From NCBI GenBank assembly GCA_964493425.1, contig CAZBMW010000011.1, forward strand, positions 1 through 64,000: a DNA stretch of 64,000 nt, in the 5' to 3' direction. The DNA comes from CAYLMG01 sp964493425 (GTDB lineage: Bacteria > Planctomycetota > Phycisphaerae > Sedimentisphaerales > Anaerobacaceae). Position numbers and translations under genes: made by a program. Below the pieces are notes generated by a model. It was not told where the DNA came from and made no database searches. It saw only the letters and a list, made by a program, of their open reading frames with translations. Below, in pieces: positions 17,804 through 26,274 of this stretch (its first letter is position 1; each line of letters starts with the position of its first letter).

Positions 17804-18271
17804 ATGAAGAATGAATATAGAAAAATTAATGCCAAACTGGACTGGAAGGTTGAAAAATTCAAGGCAGAATGCAGGCGGCTCGGCCTGAAAATAACGCCGC
17901 AGAGAACCGCAATTTACATCGCCCTTGCGGCAGCTAAAGACCACCCTACTGCTGATTTGCTGCATCGCAGGCTGCGGGAAAAGTACCCTGAAATATCGCT
18001 CGATACCGTCAACAGAACGCTACTCACCCTGGCTGATATCGGCCTGGCTATCGTGGTCGAAGGCACAGGCCAGCCCAAACGATTCGACGCCGACATCGAT
18101 ACACACCAGCATTTTATCTGTGTTAAATGTAAAAAAATTTTTGACTTTAAGCACAAGCCGTTTGAGAATATAAGGATACCAAAAAAAATCGAACGAAAGT
18201 TCAAGGTCATCAGAACAACTGTATATATGGAAGGTTTTTGTGAATCGTGCCTGAAAAAAACTAGTAGTTAA
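17804..18271 (+). CDS. Fur-family regulator, PerR-like
   Basis: The 155-residue regulator has a winged helix (about 20-95; LGLKITPQRTAIYIALAAAKDHPTADLLHRRL then SLDTVNRTLLTLADIGL). Its C-terminal metal domain contains DTHQHFICVKCKKIFDF and a final CESC, giving the structural CxxC pairs. The next four genes encode peroxide and superoxide reducing enzymes, so a PerR-type peroxide sensor is the best reading. The N-terminus is about 15 residues longer than usual and there is no ribosome site before the ATG, which fits a nearly leaderless message or a slightly later start. Confidence 0.85.
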   Translation: MKNEYRKINAKLDWKVEKFKAECRRLGLKITPQRTAIYIALAAAKDHPTADLLHRRLREKYPEISLDTVNRTLLTLADIGLAIVVEGTGQPKRFDADIDTHQHFICVKCKKIFDFKHKPFENIRIPKKIERKFKVIRTTVYMEGFCESCLKKTSS

Positions 18272-18316
18272 AGCTAAAATACGGAGATAAAAAATATTGG
18301 TATTAGGAGATAGTAT

Positions 18317-18889
18317 ATGAATCTGAAAGGAACACAAACGGAAAAGAACCTTCTTGCCGCCTTCGCAGGCGAATCGCAGGCAAGGAACAGATATACCTAT
18401 TTTGCCAGCCAGGCCAGAAAAGAAGGTTACGAGCAGATAGCTGCCATCTTTGAGGAAACTGCGAACCAGGAAAAAGAGCACGCAAAGCGCGAGTTCAAAT
18501 TTCTCGAAGGCGGAGAAGCAGAAATTACTGCGTCCTTTCCAGCGGGTGTTATAGGCAAGACCGTTGATAACCTCAAAGCCGCTGCCGCTGGAGAGCATTA
18601 TGAGAACACAGAAATGTATCCAGGCTTTGCCAAGACAGCCGACGAGGAAGGCTTTGCTGAAATAGCTGCGGTTTTCAGAAAGATAGCGGTGGCGGAAAAA
18701 CGCCATGAAGACAGATATATCAAGCTGGTCAGAAACATCGAGCAGGGAAAAGTCTTCAAACGCGAAAACAAGGTCAGATGGGTCTGCAGGAATTGCGGCT
18801 ACGTGCACGAAGGAACGGAGCCGCCCGAGGTTTGCCCGTCCTGTGCGCATCCTAAAGCGCACTTCGAGCTCGAAGCAACGAACTTTTAA
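18317..18889 (+). CDS. rbr: Rubrerythrin
   Basis: The 190-residue protein has a ferritin-like diiron domain (about 1-145) with E-x-x-A-R-N-R-Y, the E-x-x-H pairs in ETANQEKEHAKRE, ENTEMYPGFAKTADEE and VAEKRHEDRY. A C-terminal rubredoxin-like domain follows with CRNCGYVHEG and CPSCAHPKAHF. It reduces hydrogen peroxide using electrons from rubredoxin in anaerobes. AGGAG precedes the ATG. It lies 45 bases after the PerR-like gene and 20 before tpx. Confidence 0.96.
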   Translation: MNLKGTQTEKNLLAAFAGESQARNRYTYFASQARKEGYEQIAAIFEETANQEKEHAKREFKFLEGGEAEITASFPAGVIGKTVDNLKAAAAGEHYENTEMYPGFAKTADEEGFAEIAAVFRKIAVAEKRHEDRYIKLVRNIEQGKVFKRENKVRWVCRNCGYVHEGTEPPEVCPSCAHPKAHFELEATNF

Positions 18890-18908
18890 TAAAGAAATGG
18901 AGGGCAAA

Positions 18909-19427
18909 ATGGCCCGGGAAAAAACGCAGGTGACAATGAAGGGCAAGCCCTTAACGCTTTCAGGCACCGCGGTGGATATCGGTCAAAAGGCACCCGACTT
19001 CGAAGTTGCAGATAACGAGCTTAATGCGATAACGCTATCATCTTTTGCCGGCAAAACGCTGATAATCTGCTCTGTACCTTCCCTTGATACGTCGGTCTGT
19101 GACAGAGAAACAAGAAAGTTCAATGAAAAGGCGGCAGAGTTGGGCGAAGAAATAGCTGTGCTTGTGATAAGTATGGACCTGCCCTTCGCGCAGAAAAGAT
19201 GGTGCGGCGCAGCAGGTATTCAAAATCTCAAGACACTTTCGGACCACCGCGATGCCTCTTTCGGCAAAGCCTATGGCGTGCTTATCGAAGAGCTTCGGCT
19301 GCTCGCAAGAGCGATTTTTATCATCGACAAGCAAGGAGTTATTCGTTATAAGCAGATTGTGTCCGAAATAACTAACGAGCCGGATTATGACGGTTGCCTT
19401 GAAGCAATAAAACAATTGATAAAATGA
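18909..19427 (+). CDS. tpx: Thiol peroxidase (Tpx), atypical 2-Cys peroxiredoxin
   Basis: The start at 18909 is fixed by GGAGGG at 18899-18904. The 172-residue enzyme shows the Tpx pattern: V-T-x-K-G-x-P-L-x-L at the N-terminus, peroxidatic Cys64 in PSLDTSVCDRETRKF and resolving Cys99 in RWCGAAGIQNLKTLSDHR. It reduces peroxides at the expense of thioredoxin. The gene sits between rubrerythrin and desulfoferrodoxin in one operon. Confidence 0.95.
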   Translation: MAREKTQVTMKGKPLTLSGTAVDIGQKAPDFEVADNELNAITLSSFAGKTLIICSVPSLDTSVCDRETRKFNEKAAELGEEIAVLVISMDLPFAQKRWCGAAGIQNLKTLSDHRDASFGKAYGVLIEELRLLARAIFIIDKQGVIRYKQIVSEITNEPDYDGCLEAIKQLIK

Positions 19428-19474
19428 AAATTCAGAAACTATAATAGTAAAAGATTACTCTAAGGAGAATGATT

Positions 19475-19849
19475 ATGACTGAAAGCCTTCAAATATATAA
19501 ATGCGAAGTCTGCGGTAATATCGTCGAGGTCCTCCATACCGGTGTGGGCGAGCTTGTCTGTTGCGGCCAGCCTATGAAGAACCTCACTGCAAAGACCGCC
19601 GACGAAGGCAAGGAAAAGCACGTCCCCGTTATTGAAAAGGTCGACGGAGGTGTGAAGGTGAAAATCGGCTCCGTGCCGCACCCGATGGAGGAAAAGCACC
19701 ACATCGAGTGGATTGAAATTATCGCAGACGGAAAAACCTATCGTCAATTCCTGAAGGCTGGCGACGCGCCGGAAGCTACGTTTTGCATTGAAGCAAAAAA
19801 CATCGCTGCCAGAGAACATTGCAATGTCCACGGATTATGGAAAGGATAA
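19475..19849 (+). CDS. dfx: Desulfoferrodoxin (superoxide reductase, two-iron type)
   Basis: From ATG 19475 (AAGGAG upstream) the protein has 124 residues. The N-terminal desulforedoxin domain has Cys10, Cys13, Cys29 and Cys30 (CEVC and CC) for the Fe(SCys)4 centre. The C-terminal domain holds the superoxide-reducing Fe(His)4Cys centre: KEKHVPV, PHPMEEKHHIEWIE and the REHCNVHG end. It reduces superoxide to peroxide without producing oxygen, the anaerobe's alternative to superoxide dismutase. Its normal electron donor is rubredoxin, whose gene in this operon is dead (20388-20552). Confidence 0.96.
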   Translation: MTESLQIYKCEVCGNIVEVLHTGVGELVCCGQPMKNLTAKTADEGKEKHVPVIEKVDGGVKVKIGSVPHPMEEKHHIEWIEIIADGKTYRQFLKAGDAPEATFCIEAKNIAAREHCNVHGLWKG

Positions 19850-19851
19850 AT

Positions 19852-20343
19852 ATGAGCCTGACATTTAATGCCGAAGAAATTCTCGAAATGGCCGTTCAGA
19901 TTGAAAGGAATGGAATAAAATTCTATAAAAAAGCTGCAGGTATCGTTTCGGGTGAGAAGACTAAAAGATTCCTGCTTGACCTTGCTGATATGGAAGTTAA
20001 GCACGAGCAACTCTTTACCGAGATGAAAAATCAGCTCACCGAGCGGGAAAAAGAGTCTGCTGTTTACGACCCCGACGACCAGGGCATGCTTTATCTGTAT
20101 GCGACTGCAGACGGACACGTTTTTAATCCCAAGGCAGATATAAACCAGCACATCATTGGAGGCGAAACGGTCGAGCAGGTATTCAACAAAGCCATACAGG
20201 CTGAGAAGGACTCAATCGTTTTCTACCTTGGGCTCAGAGAGTTCGTGCCGCAAAAGGCGGGAAAAGAAAAGGTGGAAAAGGTAATCAAAGAAGAGCAAAG
20301 CCATATTGTAATTCTGAATGACCATCTCAAGCTTTATAAATGA
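19852..20343 (+). CDS. Ferritin-like/rubrerythrin-domain protein without rubredoxin domain
   Basis: The ATG at 19852 follows desulfoferrodoxin by two bases, with GGA upstream. The 163-residue product is helical and carries E-x-x-G and E-x-x-H motifs in two halves: AVQIERNGIKFYKKAAG with MEVKHEQLF, and AIQAEKDSIVFYLGL with EEQSHIVIL. That is the diiron-binding pattern of the ferritin-like superfamily. No rubredoxin domain follows. It probably acts in peroxide reduction or iron handling together with its neighbours. Confidence 0.85.
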   Translation: MSLTFNAEEILEMAVQIERNGIKFYKKAAGIVSGEKTKRFLLDLADMEVKHEQLFTEMKNQLTEREKESAVYDPDDQGMLYLYATADGHVFNPKADINQHIIGGETVEQVFNKAIQAEKDSIVFYLGLREFVPQKAGKEKVEKVIKEEQSHIVILNDHLKLYK

Positions 20344-20387
20344 ATTTGCTCGAAAGCTAAGAAAGCTAGTTAAAAGGAGACAAAGCT

Positions 20388-20552
20388 ATGAAAAAATACC
20401 AGTGCACTATCAACAGATAAATATAACACCCAAAAAAATTCGAAACAGATAACGGCGACCAGCCTCGAACTTAATTAGAAGATTTGCCTGATGACTGGAC
20501 CTGCCCTGAATGCGGGGCGTCAAAAGATGATTTCGAGCCGCTGGAAGATTAG
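20388..20552 (+). pseudogene. Rubredoxin pseudogene with three in-frame TAA codons
   Basis: The frame opens with a good AAAGGAGA ribosome site and ATG 20388 and runs 55 codons to TAG, exactly rubredoxin length. It reads MKKYQCTI, then loses the second cysteine of the first CxxC (codon 9 AAC, 10 AGA) and has TAA at codons 11 (20418), 13 (20424) and 29 (20472). From codon 31 the sequence is perfect rubredoxin: EDLPDDWTCPECGASKDDFE. No insertion or deletion has occurred. Codons 11 and 13 correspond to the conserved tyrosines. Three of four iron ligands (Cys6, 39, 42) remain. In life this protein would donate electrons to the reductases upstream. Confidence 0.9.
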
Positions 20553-20558
20553 AAAAAG

Positions 20559-21434
20559 ATGCCTGAGTGGACAATTCAGAAGCTGCTCAACTGGATTATC
20601 GATTACTTCACTGATAAAAAAATCGATTCGCCACGCCTCAGTGCGGAACTTCTCTTAAGTAATGTTTTGCAGCTTAATCGTATTGATTTATACACCCAGT
20701 TCGACAAAACTGTTCCTAAGGATAAATTAGACGTATTGCACAAGCTGGTTAAAAGGGCTTCAGAACATGAGCCTGTAAGTTATCTTACAGGAAAAACTGA
20801 ATTTTTCTCTTTAGAATTCAACATTTCGCCTGACTGTATGATTCCCCGTCCTGAAACTGAGATGCTTGTCGAACGTGCCGTCGAGTTTCTGCGTTCTCGC
20901 AGCGCAAAAAAACTTGTCTGCGACCTTTGCACAGGTTGCGGCTGTATAGCTGTAGCTGTCGCCAAAAATGTTCCCTCAGTCGATATCATTGCTACCGACA
21001 TATCCGATGCTGCACTTAATATTGCCGCTAAAAACGTTGAAAAGCACAACCTTAAAAATCGGATTAAACTTCTCTGCGGCGATTTATTTGACCCTCTGAT
21101 TGCTCAGCTTGATATCGCAAAGTTTGACCTTATTGTGTGCAATCCCCCTTATGTCAGCAGCCCCGAGTACGAGGCTCTCGGCAGGAATGTAAAGGATTAC
21201 GAGCCGAAGATTGCCCTTTACGCCGGTGACGACGGTCTCGATACCTATCGAAAAATTACGGAAAAGGTTTGTGATTTCCTAAATCCTGACGCCGCTTTGA
21301 TACTGGAGATTGGTTACAGTCAGGGCCCCACCGTGAAAGAATTGCTTGAAAAAACTGCCTGCTTTGATGAAATAAAAATCGAAAAGGACTGTCAGAACAA
21401 TGACAGAATTGTAACCGCCCTGAAAGAAATATGA
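20559..21434 (+). CDS. prmC: Peptide-chain release factor N5-glutamine methyltransferase
   Basis: The 291-residue protein has an N-terminal helical domain (to about 80; SPRLSAELLLSNVLQLNR and EPVSYLTGKTEFF) and a class I SAM-dependent methyltransferase domain with DLCTGCGCIAVAVA. The substrate-glutamine motif NPPYVS is present in FDLIVCNPPYVSSPEYE, followed by DGLDTYRKI. It methylates the GGQ glutamine of RF1/RF2. It starts seven bases after the dead rubredoxin gene and may be co-transcribed with the stress operon. prfA, its common neighbour, is not adjacent. Confidence 0.94.
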   Translation: MPEWTIQKLLNWIIDYFTDKKIDSPRLSAELLLSNVLQLNRIDLYTQFDKTVPKDKLDVLHKLVKRASEHEPVSYLTGKTEFFSLEFNISPDCMIPRPETEMLVERAVEFLRSRSAKKLVCDLCTGCGCIAVAVAKNVPSVDIIATDISDAALNIAAKNVEKHNLKNRIKLLCGDLFDPLIAQLDIAKFDLIVCNPPYVSSPEYEALGRNVKDYEPKIALYAGDDGLDTYRKITEKVCDFLNPDAALILEIGYSQGPTVKELLEKTACFDEIKIEKDCQNNDRIVTALKEI

Positions 21435-21454
21435 TTCACTTCTTTTCTTTGTGT

Positions 21455-21982
21455 CTAATATTTCAGGACTGTTAGAATCTTATGTTTGCTCAGTTTTTCT
21501 CTGCCCCCAAGCTCGCTAAGCTCTATTAGGAAAGCGATTCCTGCAATTTTCCCGTCTATTTTCTCGATAAGCTCACACGCCGCTGCCATTGTTCCTCCTG
21601 TCGCGAGCAAATCATCGACCATCAAGACATTCGAGCCTTTATCAATCGCATCATTGTGAACCTCAAGGGTATCGCTGCCATACTCAAGCTTGTAAGTAAT
21701 CGACTCGGTTGCCGAGGGGAGCTTGCCTTTCTTTCTTATCGGCACGAAGCCGGCACTGAGTCTTTCTGCAACAGCCGCTCCGAATATAAATCCTCTGGCC
21801 TCGACCGCTGCAACGTAATCGACGTTTTTGTCCCTGAAGTCCGAACACAGCGCATCAACCGCCGCCGAAAACGCTTTAGGCTCTCCCAAAAGCGGTGTTA
21901 TGTCGCGGAAAAGTATCCCTTTTTTCGGCCAGTCCGGCACATCACGTATAAACCGCCCTAAATCTGCAACTTTATTTGACAT
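21455..21982 (-). CDS. apt: Adenine phosphoribosyltransferase
   Basis: The 175-residue enzyme converts adenine and PRPP into AMP. It has the typical start (IRDVPDWPKKGILFRDITPLL), VEARGFIFGAAVA, and the PRPP-binding loop VLMVDDLLATGGTM. Length is normal. It converges with prmC and is separated by about 110 bases from the sigma factor gene, which lies upstream on the same strand. With mtnP at 45 kb it would recycle the adenine released from methylthioadenosine. Confidence 0.95.
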   Translation of the reverse strand: MSNKVADLGRFIRDVPDWPKKGILFRDITPLLGEPKAFSAAVDALCSDFRDKNVDYVAAVEARGFIFGAAVAERLSAGFVPIRKKGKLPSATESITYKLEYGSDTLEVHNDAIDKGSNVLMVDDLLATGGTMAAACELIEKIDGKIAGIAFLIELSELGGREKLSKHKILTVLKY

Positions 21983-22093
21983 ATAGTTACCTTCCCTGCC
22001 AACTAATGGGCTTGTTTTGATACACTATCCAACTGTCGATTATCTTAATGGAACAGAGTAGAAATGCAAGTTTTGATTTGCCGAATAAAATTG

Positions 22094-22909
22094 CTATTCG
22101 TTCATATATTCGTAAAGCTTATTAAGTGCTTCTCGCTGTATCTGTCGGATTCGCTCTCTTGTCAGACCCAGTTTTTCACTGATTTGTTTCAGCGTCAGAG
22201 GCTTATGACCATCCAGGCCGTAATGAAGTCGTAATATTCCTGCCTCTCTCGGTGCAATCCTGTCCAGCAGTCTTAAAGCCTTTGCCTTCTCTTCGTTTTC
22301 TTCCAGCCTAGCCCCCGGCTTACTGCCATTATCATCTGCAAGGTCTTCTCCGAAAGCATGGTCTTCTTCTGTCTGTTCGCCGCTGCTTTCCCTCAGGGAG
22401 CTGACAATCTTTACTATCTGGTGAATAACCTTAGCCTTGCGGACAGATACCTGCATAATATCAGCCATTTTTTCTATTTCAGGTTCTTTGCCGAGTTTAT
22501 TCTCAAGCTCGATTGCTGTGTGGCGCCAATGGTTTATCAGCGACACCATATATGTCGGTATATGTATCGGCTGAACGTTCATCAAGAGGGCACGTTTGAT
22601 GCTTTGTTTTATCCACCACGCCGCATAGGTGCTGAATCTCGTACCTCGCTTGGGATCGAAGTAATCAACAGCTCTTATCAAGCCAAGGTTGCCTTCCTCA
22701 ATTAAATCGCCCAAGCTCAAACCGCGGTCGGCATATTTCTTAGCGATGTTAACTACGAGGCGAAGGTTACTGCGAACAAGGCGGTCCCTGGCAACAGGGT
22801 CATTGTCTTTTGTTATGCGGCTGCCAAGCTCCTGTTCCTGCTGGGCTGTCAGCAGCGGCGCTCTGTCTATTTCCCCGAGATATTCTTTTATTGTAGAATC
22901 GAATGCGAT
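22094..22909 (-). CDS. Sigma-70 family factor (RpoD/RpoS-like) with apparent ATC start
   Basis: The frame, closed upstream by TGA at 22915-22913, encodes regions 1.2 (DSTIKEYLGEIDRAPLLTAQQEQELG), 2 (NLRLVVNIAKKYADRGLSLGDLIEEGNLGLIRAVDYFD, RFSTYAAWWIKQSIKRAL), 3 and 4 (LTLKQISEKLGLTRERIRQIQREALNKL) of a primary-like sigma factor. Regions 2.1-2.4 are complete only if translation starts upstream of the first conventional codon, a TTG at 22720 inside region 2.2. There is no ATG, GTG or TTG in frame before that. An ATC at 22909 has AGGAG at 22922-22918 with 8 bases spacing, giving 271 residues. Region 1.1 is absent, as in group 2 factors. An unusual start or an upstream frameshift are the two options. 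Confidence 0.85.
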   Translation of the reverse strand: MAFDSTIKEYLGEIDRAPLLTAQQEQELGSRITKDNDPVARDRLVRSNLRLVVNIAKKYADRGLSLGDLIEEGNLGLIRAVDYFDPKRGTRFSTYAAWWIKQSIKRALLMNVQPIHIPTYMVSLINHWRHTAIELENKLGKEPEIEKMADIMQVSVRKAKVIHQIVKIVSSLRESSGEQTEEDHAFGEDLADDNGSKPGARLEENEEKAKALRLLDRIAPREAGILRLHYGLDGHKPLTLKQISEKLGLTRERIRQIQREALNKLYEYMNE

Positions 22910-23100
22910 GGCTCACTCTCCTGCCGGGCCCGAAGCCTCAAAGCTTCTGACCACAATGGCTGATTAAATTATTGCAAATCAAAATTCATTGTTGAGCAAC
23001 CGGTAACAATCCCTGATGTAACTGTTAAAATTAATCGGCTAAAAGGCTGCTTTGGTTTAATTTCCGCAAAGCTGAAAATGTCCCATATTGCTCAATGAAG

Positions 23101-23138
23101 AATAAAAAAACAGCCGTAAGTTTATAATTACGGCTGTT
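23101..23138 (-). terminator. Intrinsic terminator after rpsA
   Basis: On the minus strand an 11-bp perfect stem, AACAGCCGTAA with TTACGGCTGTT (23138-23128 and 23119-23109, 8-base loop), is followed by a run of T (23109-23104). It lies about 50 bases after the rpsA stop and would end the cmk-plsC-ispH-rpsA transcript. Confidence 0.9.
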
Positions 23139-23185
23139 ATTTGCTGAAAAATCTCGCTTCAGTTAGTAGTGCCTATTTCTTGATT

Positions 23186-25231
23186 CTACTCATTTTGCTC
23201 CGTATCTTCTTCAGCGGTTTTTTCGTTATCGGCTTCGTCTTTCTTACCGGACTTTTCACTTTCGTCTTTTATGCTCTCTTCAACAGGCTCTGTTTGAATC
23301 TTTTGTGGTTCTTCTTGCTTTTTCTCTTTATCAGTATCGGCTTCGGCCTTTGCTTCTGCCTGCATTTGCGGAGCGCCTTCAGCAGGCTCTTCTGCTTTGG
23401 CTTCTGTATCCTGTTGTTCTTTCTTAGCGTCTTTTTTGCCGGCCTTTGCTTTTTTCTCTTTCTTTTTGTCTTCTGCGGTTTCAGCCTCACCTGCTCGTGG
23501 TTCTGTTTCTTTTTCTGATTCGGTTTCTGAAAGGACGGTTTCAACCACTGCAGGTTTTGTTTCTTCCGAGCCTTCGTGCTCTTCTGCCGCCCACTGGGCC
23601 CGTCTCAGGCTTAGACCTATCTTGCGGCTCTCCGGCTCGACTTTCAGAATCTTCACCTCAACCTCGTCGCCTTCCTTGACTATGTCCTGGGGCTTGTCTA
23701 TCTTATGGTCGGCAAGTTCTGAAATATGTAAGAGTCCCTCAAGTTCAGGCTCAAGCTCTACGAACGCACCAAAGTTGGTTATTTTTGTTATCTTGCCTTT
23801 GATGATATGGCCTGGAATGTACTTTTCAGGTATCGCCCGCGACCACGGGTCCTCTGTCATCTGCTTGACACCGAGTGAAATCCGCTGCTTCTCAGGGTCA
23901 ACCTCGAGAACAACGCATTTTATCTCGTCACTTTTCTGAACCGCTTCGCTCGGATGATTATATTTCCGTGTCCAGCTTAAATCTGAAATATGTATCATCC
24001 CGTGTATCCCCTCTTCTATTTCCACGAATACTCCAAAATTGGTGACACTGCGAACTGCTGCCGTGACAATTGTTCCCTGCGGATACTTCTGGGATGCCAC
24101 CGTCCACGGATTTGTCTCTGTTTGTTTCAGGCCGAGCGATATCTCCTGCTTTTCCTTGTTGACGCTGAGTACTATTACTTCTATCTCATCACCGAGGTTC
24201 AGCATCTCGCTCGGGTGGTTCAGTCGCTTCGTCCAGCTCATCTCGCTTATATGAACGAGCCCTTCTATCCCATCCTCCAGCCTGACGAACACGCCGTAAT
24301 TCATAATATTCACAACTTTACCTTTGACACGCGCATTAATTGGATACCTCTGTTCGGCGTCTTCCCAGGGACTTGGTGTCTTTTGTTTCAGTCCCAGCGA
24401 AATCTTCTCTTTTTCCTTATTGACTCCGATAACAACGCATTCTATCTCGTCGTCGAGCTTTAGTATCTCGGACGGATGTGATATCCTGCCCCAGCTCAAA
24501 TCTGATATATGCAGAAGCCCGTCGAGCCCGCCCAGGTCCACGAATACCCCGAAGTCCGCGATATTTTTCACGACACCCTTGCGAAGCTGGCCGACTTCGA
24601 TTTCTTCGAGAATCTGTTCCTTACTGTCGCGTCTCTGCTCCTCGATGAGCTTCCGCCGTGACACTACGATATTTCTGCCCTCAACATCAATCTTGAGAAT
24701 CTTACATTTAATCTCTTTACCGATGAATCTGCTAATGTCACCGGGTTTTCGTATATCGACCTGTGACGCAGGCAAAAAAACCGGAACACCAATATCGACG
24801 AGCAGGCCGCCTTTAATACGACGGATTACTTTACCGGTAACGATGTCGTCTTCCTTTTTGGTATTGATAATATATTCCCAGCCCCGGATGCGGTCGGCCT
24901 TGCGCTTCGAGAGAGGAATAAGGCCTCCTTCGGTGTCCAAATCCTCGAGAAGAACCTCGATTTCCCTGCCCGGCTCAATCTCGTCGGGACTGTCAAATTC
25001 GCTCACGTCCACTACACCTTCACTCTTCAAACCAACCTCGATTATCACATCGTTGCCAATCTGCGATACAATCTTGCCCTTCAGGATAGTTCCCGGCAGC
25101 CGGGAGTCCACCTTTGCTTCGAGCACTTTTTCGAGATACTTGTTATCCTCCTCCGTAAACATTTCACTGACCTGCTTGTCGAGATTGTCCCTTGTTAATC
25201 CCAATTTGTTAATTATATTTCTGTCTACCAT
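23186..25231 (-). CDS. rpsA: 30S ribosomal protein S1 with long acidic/basic tail
   Basis: The 681-residue protein has six S1 (OB-fold) domains, at about residues 46-112, 132-198, 215-285, 302-370, 388-456 and 474-544. The later ones repeat the signature GVFV-x-L-x-x-G-x-x-GLxHISxLSW. Domains 3-6 are close to one another (DEIE-x-x-V-x-x-VNKEKEKISLGLKQ). Residues 560-681 form a Lys/Glu/Ala-rich, probably disordered extension. S1 binds mRNA on the small subunit. It ends the conserved cmk-plsC-ispH-rpsA group and is followed by a terminator. Confidence 0.95.
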   Translation of the reverse strand: MVDRNIINKLGLTRDNLDKQVSEMFTEEDNKYLEKVLEAKVDSRLPGTILKGKIVSQIGNDVIIEVGLKSEGVVDVSEFDSPDEIEPGREIEVLLEDLDTEGGLIPLSKRKADRIRGWEYIINTKKEDDIVTGKVIRRIKGGLLVDIGVPVFLPASQVDIRKPGDISRFIGKEIKCKILKIDVEGRNIVVSRRKLIEEQRRDSKEQILEEIEVGQLRKGVVKNIADFGVFVDLGGLDGLLHISDLSWGRISHPSEILKLDDEIECVVIGVNKEKEKISLGLKQKTPSPWEDAEQRYPINARVKGKVVNIMNYGVFVRLEDGIEGLVHISEMSWTKRLNHPSEMLNLGDEIEVIVLSVNKEKQEISLGLKQTETNPWTVASQKYPQGTIVTAAVRSVTNFGVFVEIEEGIHGMIHISDLSWTRKYNHPSEAVQKSDEIKCVVLEVDPEKQRISLGVKQMTEDPWSRAIPEKYIPGHIIKGKITKITNFGAFVELEPELEGLLHISELADHKIDKPQDIVKEGDEVEVKILKVEPESRKIGLSLRRAQWAAEEHEGSEETKPAVVETVLSETESEKETEPRAGEAETAEDKKKEKKAKAGKKDAKKEQQDTEAKAEEPAEGAPQMQAEAKAEADTDKEKKQEEPQKIQTEPVEESIKDESEKSGKKDEADNEKTAEEDTEQNE

Positions 25232-25403
25232 AAATTAATTTCCCCTGTGCAGTCTTTTTTACACCTGACCGCGCCGCACATTTACGCCGACAGGCCAACA
25301 ACTAACAAAAAATTAAGGTTAATAAAAAAAATCTTAATCGGCCCACGCAGCCGACATATTTTTCAAACACTTTTTTATTCAGCCGGCGTTTCAGCAATTG
25401 GTG

Positions 25404-26246
25404 TTATGTCCCGGTATCAATCGCCGACAGGTTTTCAGCGAACTCGTCGATTATCCAGCTCGGCGTCGATGCACCTGCCGTTATAGCTGCCGAATGTTTG
25501 CCGGAAATCACTCTTTTATCAAATTCCTGCCAGTTTTGCAAGTGAAACGTCTGCTTATTATATTTCTTGCAAAGCTCTGCAAGCTTTCGGGTGTTCGCAC
25601 TTTCCAGCCCGCCAAGGACAAACATTATATCGACTTTTTTGCATAGTTCCACCGCTGCCTTTTGTCTTTTTATAGCTTCTTTGCACAATGTATTTATGAC
25701 TTTAAGCTCAGAAAAGCCCTGCATTGCTATTCTTGCGACCATCTTCTCGAAGTGCTCGGTGCTCTGCGTCGTCTGGCACACAACGCCTAACTTACTATCT
25801 TTAGGCAGCTTATGCAAATCTTTTTCGTCGCCGATAACAACAACCTTTTCCACACAACCCATAACGCCCTGAACCTCAGGGTGGTTTTCGTCACCGACAA
25901 TCACAACCTCATAACCTTCTTTTTCAAGCTCTTTAGCTATTTGCTGAACACGTTTTACCAGCACGCACGTGGCATCTACAATTTTCAATCCCTTTTTCTT
26001 TATTTTTTCTATATGCTTCGGGGCAATCCCGTGGGAACGTATCAACACCGTCCCCTTTTCGATTTTTTCCACGCTGTCAACGGTCTTCAGCCCTTTCTCT
26101 TCCAGTTTCTTTACCATATCTTTGTTGTGTATGATTGGCCCGAGGCTATAAACCTGTCCTTCTTCTGCGAGAACCTTCTCTGCCATACTGATTGCGTCCT
26201 CGACACCGTGACAGAACCCACACTCTTTTGCCACCATTACCTTCAT
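25404..26246 (-). CDS. ispH: 4-hydroxy-3-methylbut-2-enyl diphosphate reductase
   Basis: IspH (LytB) catalyses the last step of the MEP pathway, giving IPP and DMAPP. The 280-residue protein shows the three cluster cysteines in context: ECGFCHGVEDAI (near residue 12), DATCVLVKRV (near 95) and NTLCKEAIKRQ (near 187). It also has the substrate motifs RSHGIAPKH, GDENHPEVQG and GASTPSWIIDE. The gene lies between plsC and rpsA, a frequently conserved order. Confidence 0.96.
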   Translation of the reverse strand: MKVMVAKECGFCHGVEDAISMAEKVLAEEGQVYSLGPIIHNKDMVKKLEEKGLKTVDSVEKIEKGTVLIRSHGIAPKHIEKIKKKGLKIVDATCVLVKRVQQIAKELEKEGYEVVIVGDENHPEVQGVMGCVEKVVVIGDEKDLHKLPKDSKLGVVCQTTQSTEHFEKMVARIAMQGFSELKVINTLCKEAIKRQKAAVELCKKVDIMFVLGGLESANTRKLAELCKKYNKQTFHLQNWQEFDKRVISGKHSAAITAGASTPSWIIDEFAENLSAIDTGT

Positions 26247-26274
26247 TGAAATTTAACCTTCAAAAATGGATATA

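Noticed and set aside
20388..20552. TAA read as tyrosine or another amino acid
   Set aside because: TAA ends many intact genes in the window and the rubredoxin copy has also lost an iron-ligand cysteine.
23141..25238. Long plus-strand frames opposite rpsA
   Set aside because: They are mirror frames of the S1 coding sequence with skewed Ser/Phe composition.
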